64,000 nt of DNA from Sacculina carcini. Its lineage: Eukaryota > Arthropoda > Thecostraca > Sacculinidae. Every line of letters starts with the position of its first letter. Position 1 is the first letter of the stretch. The position numbers and the translations under genes are program-made. Where the stretch lies: NCBI GenBank assembly GCA_916048095.2, contig OU696579.1, positions 1,404,501 through 1,468,500 on the forward strand. The letters are read 5' to 3'. Under the pieces are notes generated by a model. It saw only the letters and a program-made list of their open reading frames with translations. It ran no database searches and had not been told where the DNA came from. This document shows, one piece after another, positions 33,886-47,400 of this stretch.

Positions 33886-34344
33886 CAGTAGAAACCCTCT
33901 TATCCGGCATCCGAGTATCCGGAACATTTTCCCCGAGTTGGTACTCTGAAATGATTCGCACCATTGAAACCACTAAGTTGACAATTATGTTGAAAACCAC
34001 TGGCTTATCAAAGCTCACTGTCTGATGAATACACTACTGGGTTGAAACACGCTGAAATTCAGGTGAACATATTGTCAACACGTTGTTCTGATGCGGTATT
34101 GAGAAGTGAACATATTGACCACACCTTTAGCCCCACTCACAGGTCTTTGTACGGCTCTGAATATAAGCAGAATCTGCGGCTCTGAATACACCAGTATTGT
34201 ATCAGCTGATCTTTGTTATGGTAAGATGCGTGAGTGTAGGGTGGTGATTGTGGACATAGTTTTGCTTCTATTCAAGTATCCGTCACTTTCAAGTATACGG
34301 CATGTCGGCGGTCCCGTTGATGCCGGATAAGAGGGTTTTTACTG
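33886..34344. mobile_element. pogo-like MITE with TA target duplication
   Basis: Perfectly matching inverted ends apart from one base: CAGTAGAAACCCTCTTATCC at the left and, inverted, CAGTAAAAACCCTCTTATCC at the right. Both sides carry TA (33884-33885 and 34345-34346). The 459-bp element has no transposase. The ends and the TA site fit the pogo/Tc1-mariner superfamily. Confidence 0.85.
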
Positions 34345-34700
34345 TACTTTGAGCGTAACGTCAAATATGATAAGTGTGAACGTTGATCACGATAGAAATG
34401 TGACTTTGACCATGGGTGTAACCAGAATTTATGTGGGGTGGGTTGAGAGCAAAGTTGAGGCCATAGCGGAATCGTATTGGTATAATCAAATTGTGGAGGT
34501 GCTGCCCCCTAAATTTATCCACATACAATATGTATAGAACACATACATTCGGACGTACTTACATTTGTACAGCACTGGAGGAGCAGAAATGAATGCACAG
34601 TGCGACGCATTAGTGAGCTGGACGAGTGTGTCAATATTTTGACACGCGATAAGATTTATTGTCGCACGCCGCGAATATGCTCGCCTAATTAACTGAGCGA

Positions 34701-34868
34701 CAGGGGCGGCGCCAGGATTTGTCCGGTGGAGGGCTGAGGCAGAGGACTAAGCAAAGAGACGGAGGCTTAGCGAAACATGAAGAACTACTTCGCCCCTTGG
34801 CCGATAGTATATATCTGTGATTGGGTGTAATGGCACCCCAATGAGAATGGAGCCTGGAGCCGCCACTG
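34701..34868. mobile_element. hAT-like MITE, GGCGGCGCCAGG family
   Basis: CAGGGGCGGCGCCAGGATTT at the left and GGAGCCGCCACTG at the right, with 'ggcttagcgaaacatga' inside, shared with the 57082 and 27786 copies. Confidence 0.82.
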
Positions 34869-35559
34869 CTATCATTTACAACGCTCATAAAACCAATGGT
34901 GTCAAGCAACTCAATGACCAGCTGAAACTCATTTGGTCTTCAGCCACATACAACACCTCGTGGTATAACAATATGCATACCAGCATTCATGAAAATGTGT
35001 GTATGAAAAATATATTTCTGTTTTGCAAATTTGTGTAGTTCAAAGTTTTTTCGGTCATTGTATTGTGTTTGTAAAAATATACACCAGCTTCGTAAATAAA
35101 TTGAATTCCGAATCTTAGAATCTGTCTCACATTACCGACAATTTTCCAAACAACTCATGTGATTGAGTTATTTTGCTCAAGTATAAATGCTAAATGACAA
35201 TATATTATTTTGTACAAGCTTATTAATTAATTTATTAGGATTCTCAGACTATGGGAAAGGGCATGATACAATTGGAAAATATAGCTCGAAATTAGCAAAA
35301 AATATGGTCATTTTAGCTCAGTTCCACACAAAAACCAAGCTGATCATTTGATAGAATATTGAAAAAAGTATTCCATTTGCCCCCTATAGCGTAGATTGAC
35401 TTCTTATCTATACTGTAAATTTACTCATAGTATAGATTTAGTATAGGCTCAGATTGTTGAAAACCCCATGTGATTAGATTGAGAAATTTATCGTATTCTA
35501 AACAAAATGTTTGAATGATTTCATTTCGTTCCGGTAGATTCATGAGTCTATTTATATTT
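34869..35559. other. AT-rich spacer, nothing recognised
   Basis: No exon, repeat end or RNA gene was identified on either strand. Confidence 0.5.
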
Positions 35560-35952
35560 CGGCCACGTCACAATCGACGCCATTGATTACTATCAGAGCG
35601 TCTCACACGTGCTGCCCTCGCCGCGGTTCACTTGATAAGTTCGATGAAGGTCGCTCATTGATGGACGCTGCGGGCTTATAATATGTAATTTGATGTGGTT
35701 TTGGTGTTTAAATAGAATTGTCTGTTTTATTTTTTATTTGGCTTGAAAAATATTGTTTTGAAAGCAAGTTTTTGTGCTGTTCTGGTGCTGCCACCTTGCA
35801 GAATTTTTAAAAACTCAACGGAAACGTGGCTGTATCTATGCAGCGTATAGTTGCTTAGTCGTCCGCCATTGCGGTTTTTTGGTGGAATAGGGGGCGGCGT
35901 TTATTGTATATTTTCCCGGCGAGTTTGGCGTTTATCACCCCCCTATTACCAG
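35560..35952 (+). promoter_or_regulatory. Candidate promoter and non-coding first exon of the zinc-finger gene
   Basis: A patch unlike its AT-rich surroundings contains GGCCACGTCAC, a CACGTG E-box near 35608, a GC-rich tract and GTCCGCCATTGCGG. It ends in a consensus donor CCAG|GTGAGATA at 35953. The next acceptor on + with a strong pyrimidine tract is at 41018, just before the zinc-finger start codon. Function is inferred from these signals only. Confidence 0.3.
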
Positions 35953-36619
35953 GTGAGATACTGGAGTCCCTTTCAACGATTTGGTATGGACTGTCTTTTT
36001 GCTTTTGGTGCATTTGCTTTTGCACCAACTGAACCAAGGGAGTTCGGGCTTTAGCGAGCTTGGACTGATGTTTCACCGGTTAATGAAAGCCGGCTTTTGG
36101 TCTAATTATCGTTTGCGTCTCATGTTTGTATGTAAATCTAAGGTTCACTTGTACTTAGTGGTGTTTTATGTTGAGGGTATTGTTTTTACTTTACTTGTCA
36201 TTACGGCGACTACAAAGATCCAACTTTGGTGATTTGGAGTAATGCAGCAAAAGTTTTGCGTTTTGCTAGCTACATTGTGAATGGTGGTGGGTGAATTCGG
36301 GCTGTTTTCTGGTTATTATTTTCGTGGAATTATCTTGGTTTTCATTTTTTTGGAGTTGTCTATGCTTCTATGATTTTCATTTTTGTGCATCCTCTTGTTA
36401 CCAACAATGCAGAAAGTGTTTGAGAAACTCTGACGCTAAGCTATCGGACCAGCGCTAGCTTATACCGCTCTGAATGGGCGAATAGTGGGGGTTGTCTTAT
36501 AGTCCAAACTGACTTAAATGCCAACATCAGCAAACCGACACAAAATTCTCCGGTCTAATTCACCGGTATTATAACGGAGTGCACCTCTCCCTGTCCAGCC
36601 AAAAAGGGCGTTTTCATGT
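35953..36619. other. Spacer, nothing firm
   Basis: T- and G-rich sequence with short open stretches that resemble no protein I know. It is presumably intron if the first exon at 35560-35952 is real. Confidence 0.4.
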
Positions 36620-36627
36620 ATTATTAC

Positions 36628-39122
36628 TAGGGCTGTCAAAAAAGTAACCTAAAAATCAGAAAAAAGTAACTTTATTTTCGAGAAAAAGTAACCTAAAAAA
36701 GTAACCTAAAAATAACCTGAGTTTTAAAGTTATTATCACTTTTGTATCGTTTTATCACATGTTTATCACGCCTTTGCTTATTAGTGCGCTATGCGAAATA
36801 CACGGTTTGTTTGTTGTTTGTTTGTGTACATATAAAGTAACCTAATAACTAGGGCTGTCAAAAAAGTAACCTAAAAACCAGAAAAAAGTAACTTTATTTT
36901 CGAGAAAAAGTAACCTAAAAAAGTAACCTAAAATAACCTATGAGTTGTAATGTTATTATTACTTTTGCATCGCTTTATCACATGTTTATCACGCCTTTGC
37001 TGATTAGTGCGCTATATCAAATACACGGTTTGTTTGTTGTTTGTTTGTGAACATAAAAAGTAACCTAATCACCTATAAAAAGTAACCTAAAATAACCTAA
37101 CCTTCGTAAAAATAACCTTCAAAAAAGGTCAACTTCTGTTTGCAGTTCTGAAGGAAGAAAATACACCAGTCCTTCTTTTCTATCCTCTTTCCGAGTTGGT
37201 ACTATTTTTCTATCCTCTCTCCGATCTGGTACCATTTTTACAACAAACCACCAAAATTCTCTTAATATTATTCGGCTAACATCGCAAAAAGGAGCATAAC
37301 CATCAAAATGCAATTTAAAGTGGAAAGCTAATACAAATGCGAAATACACTACTTGCTAATGTAATTATTTTTAGTAATGGTCGCAATAATGTTCTTTATA
37401 TTCTTTCAATGAAACTTGTTATCAAATAGAACGTACTACAGCTTGCATTTTAGTGTGAGCCTAAACACTACAAGCATATGTAGCAGCCTGTGCTCACAGT
37501 CTTATAAATGTCAAACGTGGGAAAATGGCGCTATATCACGCCCTGAAAATCACGTGTTAATTCCTGTTCAAGTAAATGCGTACTGTCAAGTGCTACAGTG
37601 CAGTATCTGGTATAGAGAGCTCACACATCGTACTATACCACGCTCCATACATCTCACGACACTCTTCGGTTCGTGGACATTTCCTAAAATGGAATGACGC
37701 TATCCTGTGTACCGAAAAACGTATAAATATCGAGTAGCACAGATATTAAGGTGCATATCAATTGCTAAATCCTAACAGCAGCAACTTTGACATTTCTTGA
37801 TCTTCAGACCTTATATTCCATCTCTTTTCCTATTTTATCCTCATATATACAGTTTTTGTGCCTCTTATCTGCAAAAAGTCACCAAACTTCGTGGTAAACT
37901 TACCTAATAACCAGAAAAGTAACAAAAGGTAACCTGACGATAAAAAAGTAACCTAAAAGCAAAAAAAGTAACCTAACGATGAAAAAGTAACTTTTGGTAA
38001 CCTAATAACTTTTTAAATAATTATCGTACACAACTTTTTCATGCAGTTTTAGGTAGCTTATGAAAAAGTGACCTTTAGGTGAAAAAGTAACTTTATTAAC
38101 TTTTGGCAGCCCTACTAATAACCAATAAAAAGGTAACCTCAAAATAACCTCCTTCGAACAAGGTCAATTTCTGTTTGCAGTTCTGAAGGAAGAAAATACA
38201 CCAGTCCTTCTTTTTTATCATCTTTCCGAGTTGGTACTTCTTTTCCACCCTCTCCGATCTGGTACCACTTTATAACAAACAACCAAAAGTGACTTAACAT
38301 AATTTAGCTAACATCGAAAAAAGGAGTATAACCATCAAAATATAATTTTAAGTGGAAAGCTCATACAAATGCGAAATACACTAATTGCAAATGTAAAGAT
38401 TTTTAGTAATGGTCGCAATAATGTTCTTTATATTTTTTTAATGGAACTTTTTATCAAATAGCACGTACTACAGTAGCGTAAACACTGCATGTGTGAATGC
38501 CCCCCGTCCTCCCATATGTCAAACGTGGGATAATGGCGCTATCTCACGCCCTGAAAATCACGTGCAAGTTCCTGTTCAAGTAAATACGTACTGTCAAGTG
38601 CTACAGTGCAGTATCTGGTATAGAGAGCTCACACATCGTACTATACCACGCTCCAAACATCTCACGACACCCTCCGGTTCGTGGACATTTCCTAAAATGG
38701 AATTACAATATCCTGAGTACCCAAAAACGTATAAATATCGAGTAGCGCGGATATTAAGATGAATATCAATTGCTAAATCCTAACAGCAGAAATGTTGATA
38801 TTTCTTGATCTTCAGACCTAATATTCAATCTCTTTTCCTATTTTATCCTCATATATACCGTTTTTGTGCCTCTTATCTGCAAAAAGTCACCAAACTTCGT
38901 GGTAAACTTACCTAATAACAAGAAAAATAACAAAAGGTAACCTGACGATAAAAAAGTAACCTTAAAAGCAAAAAAGTAACCTAACGATGAAAAAGTAACT
39001 TTTGGTAACCTAATAACTTTTTTAATAATTATCGTACACAACTTTTTCATGCAGTTTTAGGTAGCTTATGAAAAAGTGACCTTTAGGTGAAAAAGTAACT
39101 TTATTAACTTTTGACAGCCCTA
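36628..39122. mobile_element. Composite non-autonomous hAT-like element with exact 8-bp target duplication
   Basis: Begins TAGGGCTGTCAAAAAAGTAA and ends ACTTTTGACAGCCCTA, its inverted match. The flanks are ATTATTAC at 36620-36627 and again at 39123-39130, an exact 8-bp duplication as hAT elements make. Inside, a second left end starts at 36850 and a second right end stops at 38114, so the unit 36850-38114 is complete, with its left ~220 bp and right ~1000 bp repeated outward. AAGTAACCTAA is repeated throughout. Two open stretches of ~90 codons (37416-37697 and 38493-38762) are copies of each other and resemble no transposase. Confidence 0.85.
36755..37052 (+). repeat. Two copies of a LINE-type 3' tail inside the hAT-like element
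   Basis: 'atcacgcctttgct' and 'attagtgcgctat' then 'caaatacacggtttg' with TTG repeats occur at ~36765-36830 and ~36980-37050. The same tail is at 59215-59320 (minus) and ~55630-55690. It looks like the 3' end of a LINE or LINE-dependent SINE carried along inside the DNA element. Confidence 0.55.
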
Positions 39123-39130
39123 ATTATTAC

Positions 39131-40690
39131 AAATAAAATACGTTTCTCTTAAATGATATTAATTAATTACATATTAATCATAGATTTTACATTCGGTAAT
39201 GTTTCGCCTGGATTGTCAGTTCGGTTCCTGTTCGTGTCGATGTTTTGGGGTTTTGGCCTGCGTCGTTTGTGGGATTCGAACTAGATTGGGCACATAGCGG
39301 GGTGTGTCGTTCCACTCGTGTGCAAATTGACTTCAGTATGAAAGTTTCGTTGAAGCAGACTTGTCACACTGAAGCATTCAATTCCAACACACCGTTTGCC
39401 GTGTCTTTTCCACTACAAGGGAGTTTAATATGTGGTATCAGTCAGAGCATCGATGGTCACATATAATACATTTACAAAAGAACGTAGTAAAATTACTTTA
39501 TATTCTAGTCCTTGTCAGGGTTTGTTTGGTTTAAACCAAGTGTTTCTTTTAAAAACGTTTTTTTAATTGTTTTTTTGACAGAAATTATTTTTCTCATATA
39601 GGAATGATCAAATATTTTTAGAATTAGTAAATGAGTTCATTAATACAGTTTTAAATCTTTATAAATATTACTTTTTGGCATGATTTTATGGGTTTGCACG
39701 ATATGGGAAACATTTTTATTAACATTTTTTGGTTTTTGCTAGGGAAACATTGTAGTTGGTATTTATGAGAAATCCTAAATATTTACGACAAAATATTTGA
39801 GTTTCTATGAAAAACACTGTTTTAGAAACCTCTGAGTGAAAAAACTGTGTTTACTCTGTAAACAAACATGAATTAACTTCCATGGACAAAATATTTTTAG
39901 TCACTAGGTTTTCATAAATAAAGCCACTGGGTATATGGATTGGACTTTGCAAACATATGTAGGTGTTTAAAATCGACTGTTTTCGCAATTGGAAGCGGTT
40001 TAAAACTTCCGTTGCCTATAGATGCCACAAGGTGAAATTCAAGATCCTGTGTGTACAATTTTCATGATTTTATTTTTATCTTTTTTTTAATATTCACCAA
40101 ACTCTTGGTAAGTGGTACTAAAATATGTTTAACTATATACTAAATAGCATGGTACAATCCTTTTTTTGATTTGTGTGTGCAAAGTGTAAAAAACCAAATA
40201 TACCAATGGTTTTTTGGGTTTTTCTATGAAAAAACATGTTTTTTGTGTGGAAAAAAACGTTTTTTTTAAACGTCTTTGTTCAACACCTGCAAAGACAAGC
40301 CGTCTTTATAATAGTACATGCTTCCAGTAATCTAATCGGAGAATATCGTTATTTTCAGTCGATTTTGCCTTCATTCAGTTATTTATGAGATTGAAACGGC
40401 AAATATCAAATAGTTTATTAGAAAACACAACTTGGATATAAAATGATATTTCTACCTCATCAGCAGCTCTTGTGTCGCCCCCTAAAACAAACCGCCTGGG
40501 GCGCAAACCTCCACCCCTACACTTTTATTTATTATCTTTTATTAGTTGTTAAGTATTATTTATATCTAAATGTTATATATACCTATATATTATTATATCC
40601 ATATATATATTATTTATTTATATTTAATATTGTACTATGCATTATTAGTTTTCTATTTTTTATATTTCTTTCAACGTGTATGTGCTCACC
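39131..40690. other. AT-rich gene-free stretch
   Basis: Homopolymer-rich sequence with weak 'gaaaaaacatgtttttt' palindromic patches near 40220-40270. 40440-40690 may be the 3' region of the LINE fragment that follows. No gene was recognised. Confidence 0.5.
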
Positions 40691-41005
40691 TATTAGTGCA
40701 TTACGGGATATGAGCTTGCGCTCGAGCTGTCCCGTCTCCCAATCATGATTTATCTAGTTTCTCCTTGAACGATTGAATTGTTCTCGCTTTTACTGTTTCA
40801 CTGTCTAAACTATTCCACTTTTCTACTCTCCTATAAGGAAAACTGTCCTGTTTGATCTTCTGTCGGCATCTTGTTTTTTTTCTATTTCATACCATGTCTC
40901 CTTTGATCTCTCTCATTCCAACCAATCCAGCCTTCCCGATCCGTTTTTTGAAATCCTCTCATGTATTTGAAAATGTGTATTAAGTCCCCTCTCTGTCTTC
41001 TCTTT
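40690..41005 (-). mobile_element. LINE ORF2 C-terminal fragment (minus strand), frame broken
   Basis: Minus-strand reading gives RRQRGDLIHIFKYMRGF, then CRQKIKQDSFPYRRVEKW and NSLDSETVKARTIQSFK, then EKLDKS. This is the typical end of Jockey/CR1-group LINE proteins (RGDLI..FK, later NR...WNSLP, then SFK..LDK). The two halves are in different frames with a stop between. Only ~300 bp of coding remains. It lies just upstream of the zinc-finger gene's first coding exon. Confidence 0.8.
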
Positions 41006-41047
41006 GTGTGTTTTCTAGTGTTGTTGATTGGTGTGTGTGTATCGGCG

Positions 41048-41897
41048 ATGAAGACGGAGAGTGAAGAGGTGGCCGTGAGGACCACACTCAACCCTCACAA
41101 CACCACCGACAACAACAATGCTATTGACAACACGGATGTCGTTAGCGCAACACCAACGTTGGACGTTCAAGTATCGCATGCTACTACTACTCCAGCGACC
41201 ACCGTTGTTGATGGCGGAGGCGTAACACCATCAGAACATCAGCAATCTACAGCAACTATGGATGTGGACGTGACGTCGGAGACTTTTGGTCAGACCAATC
41301 AACAAGGGCAGCTGTTGGAAGCTGACAACGTGCTCACCAACACGCCTTCTCCTTCGGCATCATCACATCAGACCAGCAACAACAACAACAACAATGTTGA
41401 AGATGATGTAGATATGGTGACCAACACGACTGCCACCACCAGTGCTGATGAAGTGGACTCGATCCTGCCCGATGTTGCAGAAGGTCTTCAACAGCATCAG
41501 AAGAGTCCAACGACAACGACTACAGCAGCCTCTTCTTCTGCTGATGACCAGACAGACTTGCAACAGGAATCAACGCATGTTGACATGGACTCGTCGACGG
41601 CCGCGCAACAAGCCGAACAAGCAGAAGAGACGGCGGAACATGCGGAGGAGGAGGAGGAAGGTGGTGGAGGAACGGTGGACAATCAACAGACACCTGTGGC
41701 GGAACCCAGCAGCACTGTTAGTGGCGGTGTAATGGTGGATGGAGGACAGTCAGAGGCCGACTTGCAGACCCAGATGGTTAATCAGCTACTCGTTCATCTC
41801 TGTCCCGGCACATCCATCATCCAGCCTCCCGCCCGACTCTCGCTGCCCCTGCCGCGCGACGGATTCATGTGTGACCAGTGCGGCGACAGGTGCCTAC

Positions 41898-41928
<31 letters not shown>

Positions 41929-43813
41929 ATCTGTCTATGTGTGTTTATCTGTCTGTCTCTCTCTGTCTGTTTGTGTGTTTCTCTGTCTGTCTGTTTGTTT
42001 CTCTGTCTGTCTGTATGTCTATCTGTCTGTATCTGTCTGTATATATGTCTGTCTTGGTTTGTCTGATTATGTGGCTGTCTGTTTGTTTGTTTCTCTGTGT
42101 GTCTGTCTGTCTATATGTGTGTTTGTCTGTCTGTCTCTGTCTGTATCTGTCTATCTGTTTGTCTGATTATGTGGCTGTCTGTCTGTTTATCTGTCGGTCT
42201 GTTTGTGTATCTATCTGTTTGTGTAGATTTGTTTTTCTTTCTGTGTCTCTCTCTCTCTTTCTCTCTCTGCTTCTCTCTGTGTGTATGCATCTGTGGGTGC
42301 TACTCATTTGGTTGTGTTTTTTGCTAGATAAGCGCTAGACTCCAAGCCTTGTCTTGTAGCATCCACACCTATTGCTTGTCATACATTGTTGAATTATCTT
42401 ACTTTCATCCATTGCTAAATACCCTTGGATTCTATCGCTTGTACATATGTGTATATGTGTATGTATGTGTGTGTGTGTGTGTGTTATTGTGTTGGCGTTA
42501 GGTTTGTGTTGCCTTCAAGTTTGGCTCAGCACATGGCGCGTCGAGTGATGGACATTTTCTACTCGTGTGTCGAGTGTCAGCGTGTCGTACTTCTGTCCAA
42601 CAAGTGTCAGCTGCTGGGTGAGTCTTCCTCCCCCCCCCCCTTAAACTACCCCTCCCCAATTATCCCCCCTCTCATCGTCATCTCTTTCCTTCCTCATCTT
42701 ATTGCTGCCCCAATTCGCGTCCACCCTTGAAGACGTGTGTTTTATTATGTCCGATTTTGTAGAATTTCTGGTGATAATGTGATGTGATAGGATATATGGG
42801 TGTATAAGAGGGTGTGTGTGTGTGTGTGTGTGTGTTTGTCAGTTGTGAACTGAATAGTATAAATGGGGGCGGGGGGAATAGGGAATAATATACCTAGAGA
42901 TTGTAAACTTGGTTAGTAAGCAGTGCCACAATTTCTTTGAACAAATTAAGAAAGTTACGTTTTTGTCTATGCTATATATTTATCTGAAAAAAACACTTGC
43001 AACATCGGCAAATGGTTGAGAACCACCGTGTATGTATGTGTGTGTGTGTGTGTGTGTTGTAGAACACTTGGACGGACACAAGACAGACGTGGAGAGTCTT
43101 GATCCTGCGCTGGTTGAAGTCACTCCGCTATCGATGAGTGAACTGTGTGCTCCGTCGAAAATGTTTCCCACCGCCGATAATAATTTGCATATTGGACCGC
43201 CGCAGCTCACCAAAATGGCCTCGGTTTCGTCGCTAAACAAAGTCAACAAGTTAGCAAACGTCTTCGATCTATTTTACTCTGCCTTTTTCCCCTATTAATT
43301 TCTATTTTCCCCCGTTTTTTTCTCTCTTTCTTTCATCCATCTCTTTTCATTCATTTTCATTAAGCTCACTACTTTTGATTTTCTTTGTCTCCCTTTTTTG
43401 TTTTATTTTATTTATTATCCAATTTCTACAATCAATTGACAAATTTTACTCTGTTGAATTTGTAAATTTGCATTTTTTTTCGATGGAGAGCCATTGTCTT
43501 TGTAATGGTTCTGTTCATCGCTTGCTGACATTAGTGACATAAGTGTATGTATCATATAAGATGTCGCCGTATATATCCCCATGTGTGTGTGTGTGTGTCT
43601 TAATGTGTTGTCTTCTGTGCTGTATGTCTGCTGTGCTATCTTATTCAATATGTATGTGTGTGTGTGCGTGTGTATTTTTTTGTTTCTGAGTATGTTAACG
43701 TGAGTGTATGTTTGTGTTTGTGCGTATATGTACTTGTCTGTTGTGTGTGTGTGTGTATGTAGGTGAGTGTGTGTGTTCGTGATTGTTGTATGTGTATGAC
43801 TCTTGTGCTTGAG

Positions 43814-43847
<34 letters not shown>

Positions 43848-44404
43848 AGCGCTTTTGAGACCCTCGGGTGAAAAGCGCGATATAAATGTCTTAATGTAAT
43901 GTAATGTGAGTGTGTGTGTGTGTGTGGGGTGCGGTTGTGTTGCGCGCGTTTCATTGCAACAGGCCAGTGTTTGTCAGTTGTCCGATGTGCAACATTCGTT
44001 GCAGCAGTAGCACGCTGGCTAGTCACTTGTGTCCAGACACGGGATCTCCGCCGGCCGACCCCGCCAGTCAGCAGAACAGCGAGCCAGTCAGTGGTGGCAG
44101 TGATTCGCTGGATATTGTGCCTCCTCGCTGTCCCGACTGCGCCCAGCCTTGTCCCAGCCAATGTGCGCTCATAGCCCATCAGGTAGAGTGGCGGGAGTTT
44201 TCTCTCTCTCTCCATCTATCTCTCTATCTCTCTCTCTCTCTCTCTGTGTGTGTAGTTTTCTCTCTCTCTCTCTGTGTGTAGTTTTCTCTCTCTCTCTCTA
44301 TCTCTTTCTCTCTCTCTCTCTATCTCTTTCTCTCTCTCGCTCTCTCTCCATCTATATCTCTCTCTCTGTGTGTGTAGTTTTTTCTCTCTCTCTATCTCTC
44401 TTTC

Positions 44405-44435
<31 letters not shown>

Positions 44436-47400
44436 CTTTCTTTCTCTCTCTATATCTCTCTACTCTTCAGTGTGTCAATTTATAATCGACGTAGTTGTAT
44501 AATCGACGTAGTTTCTTATATATTTTTAAGTAAGTAAACGTTATAGGTATTTCTGTTTTTTTTCATTGCACGAAGCTCATCAATGAATTTTATTAAATAC
44601 CAAGCTCAGTTTTGTTGTCTTAATTTTCAGAGCTCTAGTTCTGGCTTGCAAGTTTTGAAAATAGTTATTATGCAGCCCCAGCTCGTGTTTCTCCAGTTAT
44701 CCAGACCTCAGAAGAAAACGTTTGCCAACTTCTGGAATAGAGTGATAGTAGCTTTGCCACTCCACACTGGAATTTTCTGGACCCGTCTCTATTTCGTCTA
44801 CTATTTCATGCTATATTTGTATTTATCCTCTCCATCTCTCTCTCTCTCTCTCCATCTATCTCTCTATCTCTCTGTGTTTGTGTAGCTTTCTATCTCTCCG
44901 GGTTTTTCAATTCTGCTGTTTTTTTTGTGTGCTATATTTAAAGCTCATTGGATTATTGCGTGTGCTACGTGATATCTTGTAATGTGTGTGTGTGTGTGTT
45001 TGTGTTTGTGTGTGTGTGTGGGTGATATCTTGTAATGTGTGTGTGTGTGTTCTACTTTGTTTTTATATACGTAATTTTTCATTCATTCACCTACTGAATG
45101 TGTCAGTTATATAAAAAACAATATTAATATTACTCATCTGTTTTGTTTTATTTGTGTTGCTTTTTTGTCTAATTTTTTATTAACGCTACCCTGTTGAATT
45201 TGATAAATTCACTCTTTTTAGCGGCTGATTTTCGTCATGAATCTCACTGGCTTCATTGTTTTTCCACCGTTCAGGGTTTGCACAAGCCTAATTTGTGGCC
45301 ATATCCGTACGTATGTCCCGAGTGTGGGCTCAAGGTGCTCGGCTCATTCGACGAATATCGGCGCCACGTGATTGGCACGTGTTTGCACACGGCGCGCGAC
45401 CTCAAGTCGTGCTGTGCCGTCTGTCTAATCGAGGTGGGCGACATCACCTCGCACATGGTACAAACGCACGTGCAGACACTGTACAAATGCCGGCGCTGTC
45501 CGCTAGCGTTCGAGTCGCTGCACGGTTTCAACAGCCACGTGAAGGCCAAACACGACGGCCAGCTGATGATGATGTCTGGCGGTGGCGGCGGCGCTGATTC
45601 GCCCTACATGACCATTGTCAAGTGTCCATTCTGTTCGGCCACGTTTGGCGGCGCTAAAACGCTGCGTGAACATATGGCGGGCAAGCGACACGGATCGCGT
45701 GTACTCAAGCTGGTGCGTTTTGTGTTTCGCTGCGCCGAGTGCGGCGTCGATTATGGCCGCAAGGAGCTGTTGGCCGATCATTTGGCGCGAGAACATCCCG
45801 ACTATGTGCCCGTTCTACCAGCCGTCACCTCGCTGACCAATGCTACGGCTGACGGAGACGACCACACCGCCAATTCTTCTGCCGGCGGCGGCGGCGGCGG
45901 TTTTGACGGAAGTCTTGCTGATGTTTCTCCATCGGCCGCAGCGTCGTCGGCGGCTTCTGCTAGAGGAGCGGGCGGCGGCGCGACACGGGGCAGAGGACGC
46001 GGTCGCGGTGCAGCAAGACTTTCTTCGGCATCTTCAGCCGCTTCCTCGGTGGCGGTGAGGCATTCGGGTCGTGTTTCATCGGCCAGCATGGCTAGCTCTC
46101 CGTCCAGTGCTAGCGGAAGCGGTACACGATCGAATCGTGGCGGTCAGGCTACGTCAGCCTCTGCGGCCGCCGGGTGTCACGTTTGTGCCGTGTGCGATGA
46201 GCCATGCGGCAGTCGGTCGGCCTATGTGATGCACGCGCGCCAACACCTGGAGCAAGGTGTGCCGCTGTGTTTGCTGTGCAATTTGGGCTTCGATGACGAA
46301 GATGCGCTCAAGGTGCACATTGCCGAACATGCGTGCGAGATTGGTCGCGATCGTTGCGGTCTGTGCTACGCCAAGCTGGGCAGCCGCGACGCACTGCAGG
46401 CGCATCTGGAGAACGAGCACAACATGCGCAACTTCAGCTGTCCCAAGTGTGGCGAGCTGTTTGAGCGGCTGGCGGCACTCAATCGACACAACTATTCGCG
46501 CCACAGCGGCGGTCGTCCTGGCCGTCCGCCCAAGCGTTCTTCAACGGCTTCTTCTAGCAGCGGCGGCGGCTACGGCGGCGGCGGCAGTGCTATGCCGGCG
46601 TCCAAAATCAAGATGTCACTGGTGGCGAAAACGGCGGCGATTCGCCAGCAAGATGAAGACGAGGACGATTTGCCGTTGAGCACAGCTCAGGCCCGCGGCG
46701 GCTCGCTAGACACGACAGCATCAGCACAAACGCCGGCCACTAAAATGCGCCGCGGCACTCTGCCCAATGTGATGAGTCTCTACGAGCTGGACGATAGCTT
46801 TCTAACGGCCAACACGCCGACAATGACTGCCGCTTCTCCGTCGGCCGCCGCCGCTACGTCAGCTACGTCGGCAGACGCACACACCCAGCCGCCGCCGGCG
46901 CCGCCGCGGTTTGTGTCGCGTCGCGGTCGTCCGCGCGGCGGCAATTCGGCGGCGGCGGCGCGCGCCGCCGCCGCCGCACTGCGTCTCAAACGCGACGTCG
47001 AAGGTCCGCCACGACTTTCTCGCGGCGTCGGCGGTGCCGTTGCTGTTGTTGCGACTGCCACTGACGGATCTGCCTTGCCGTCGTCTGCGGCTGGGGCGGC
47101 GATCAACGCCAATGTTGACGAGGAAATGGACGAGTTTGTTGAGCAGCCAGCGCCGCCGCAGCCTTCTAGCGGGCATCGGTGTGTGCACTGTCAGCTGGAG
47201 AGTGGCGAGCGGGCGGCGTTTGTGGCGCACGTGCGTCAACATCGGCTGGCCGGGCAGCATCAGTGTGTCGAGTGTGGCCAGTGTTATTGGAGCGGTGCGT
47301 CACTGCGCAAACATTTGTTGTTGGTGCACAAATTGCGTGCGCTGCCGTCGGAGACCATTGTACCGCCGCCGACGGCTGCCGTTATCAACGCGGCGACCAG

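Noticed and set aside
37416-38762. Two related ~90-codon frames inside the hAT-like element
   Set aside because: They are duplicate copies of the same non-coding interior, differ by stops and frame, and resemble no transposase domain.
40961-41047. Signal-peptide-like start (MYLKMCIKSP...) for the zinc-finger protein
   Set aside because: These codons are antisense to a LINE fragment and precede a splice acceptor at 41018. A nuclear zinc-finger protein would not need them, so ATG 41048 is preferred.
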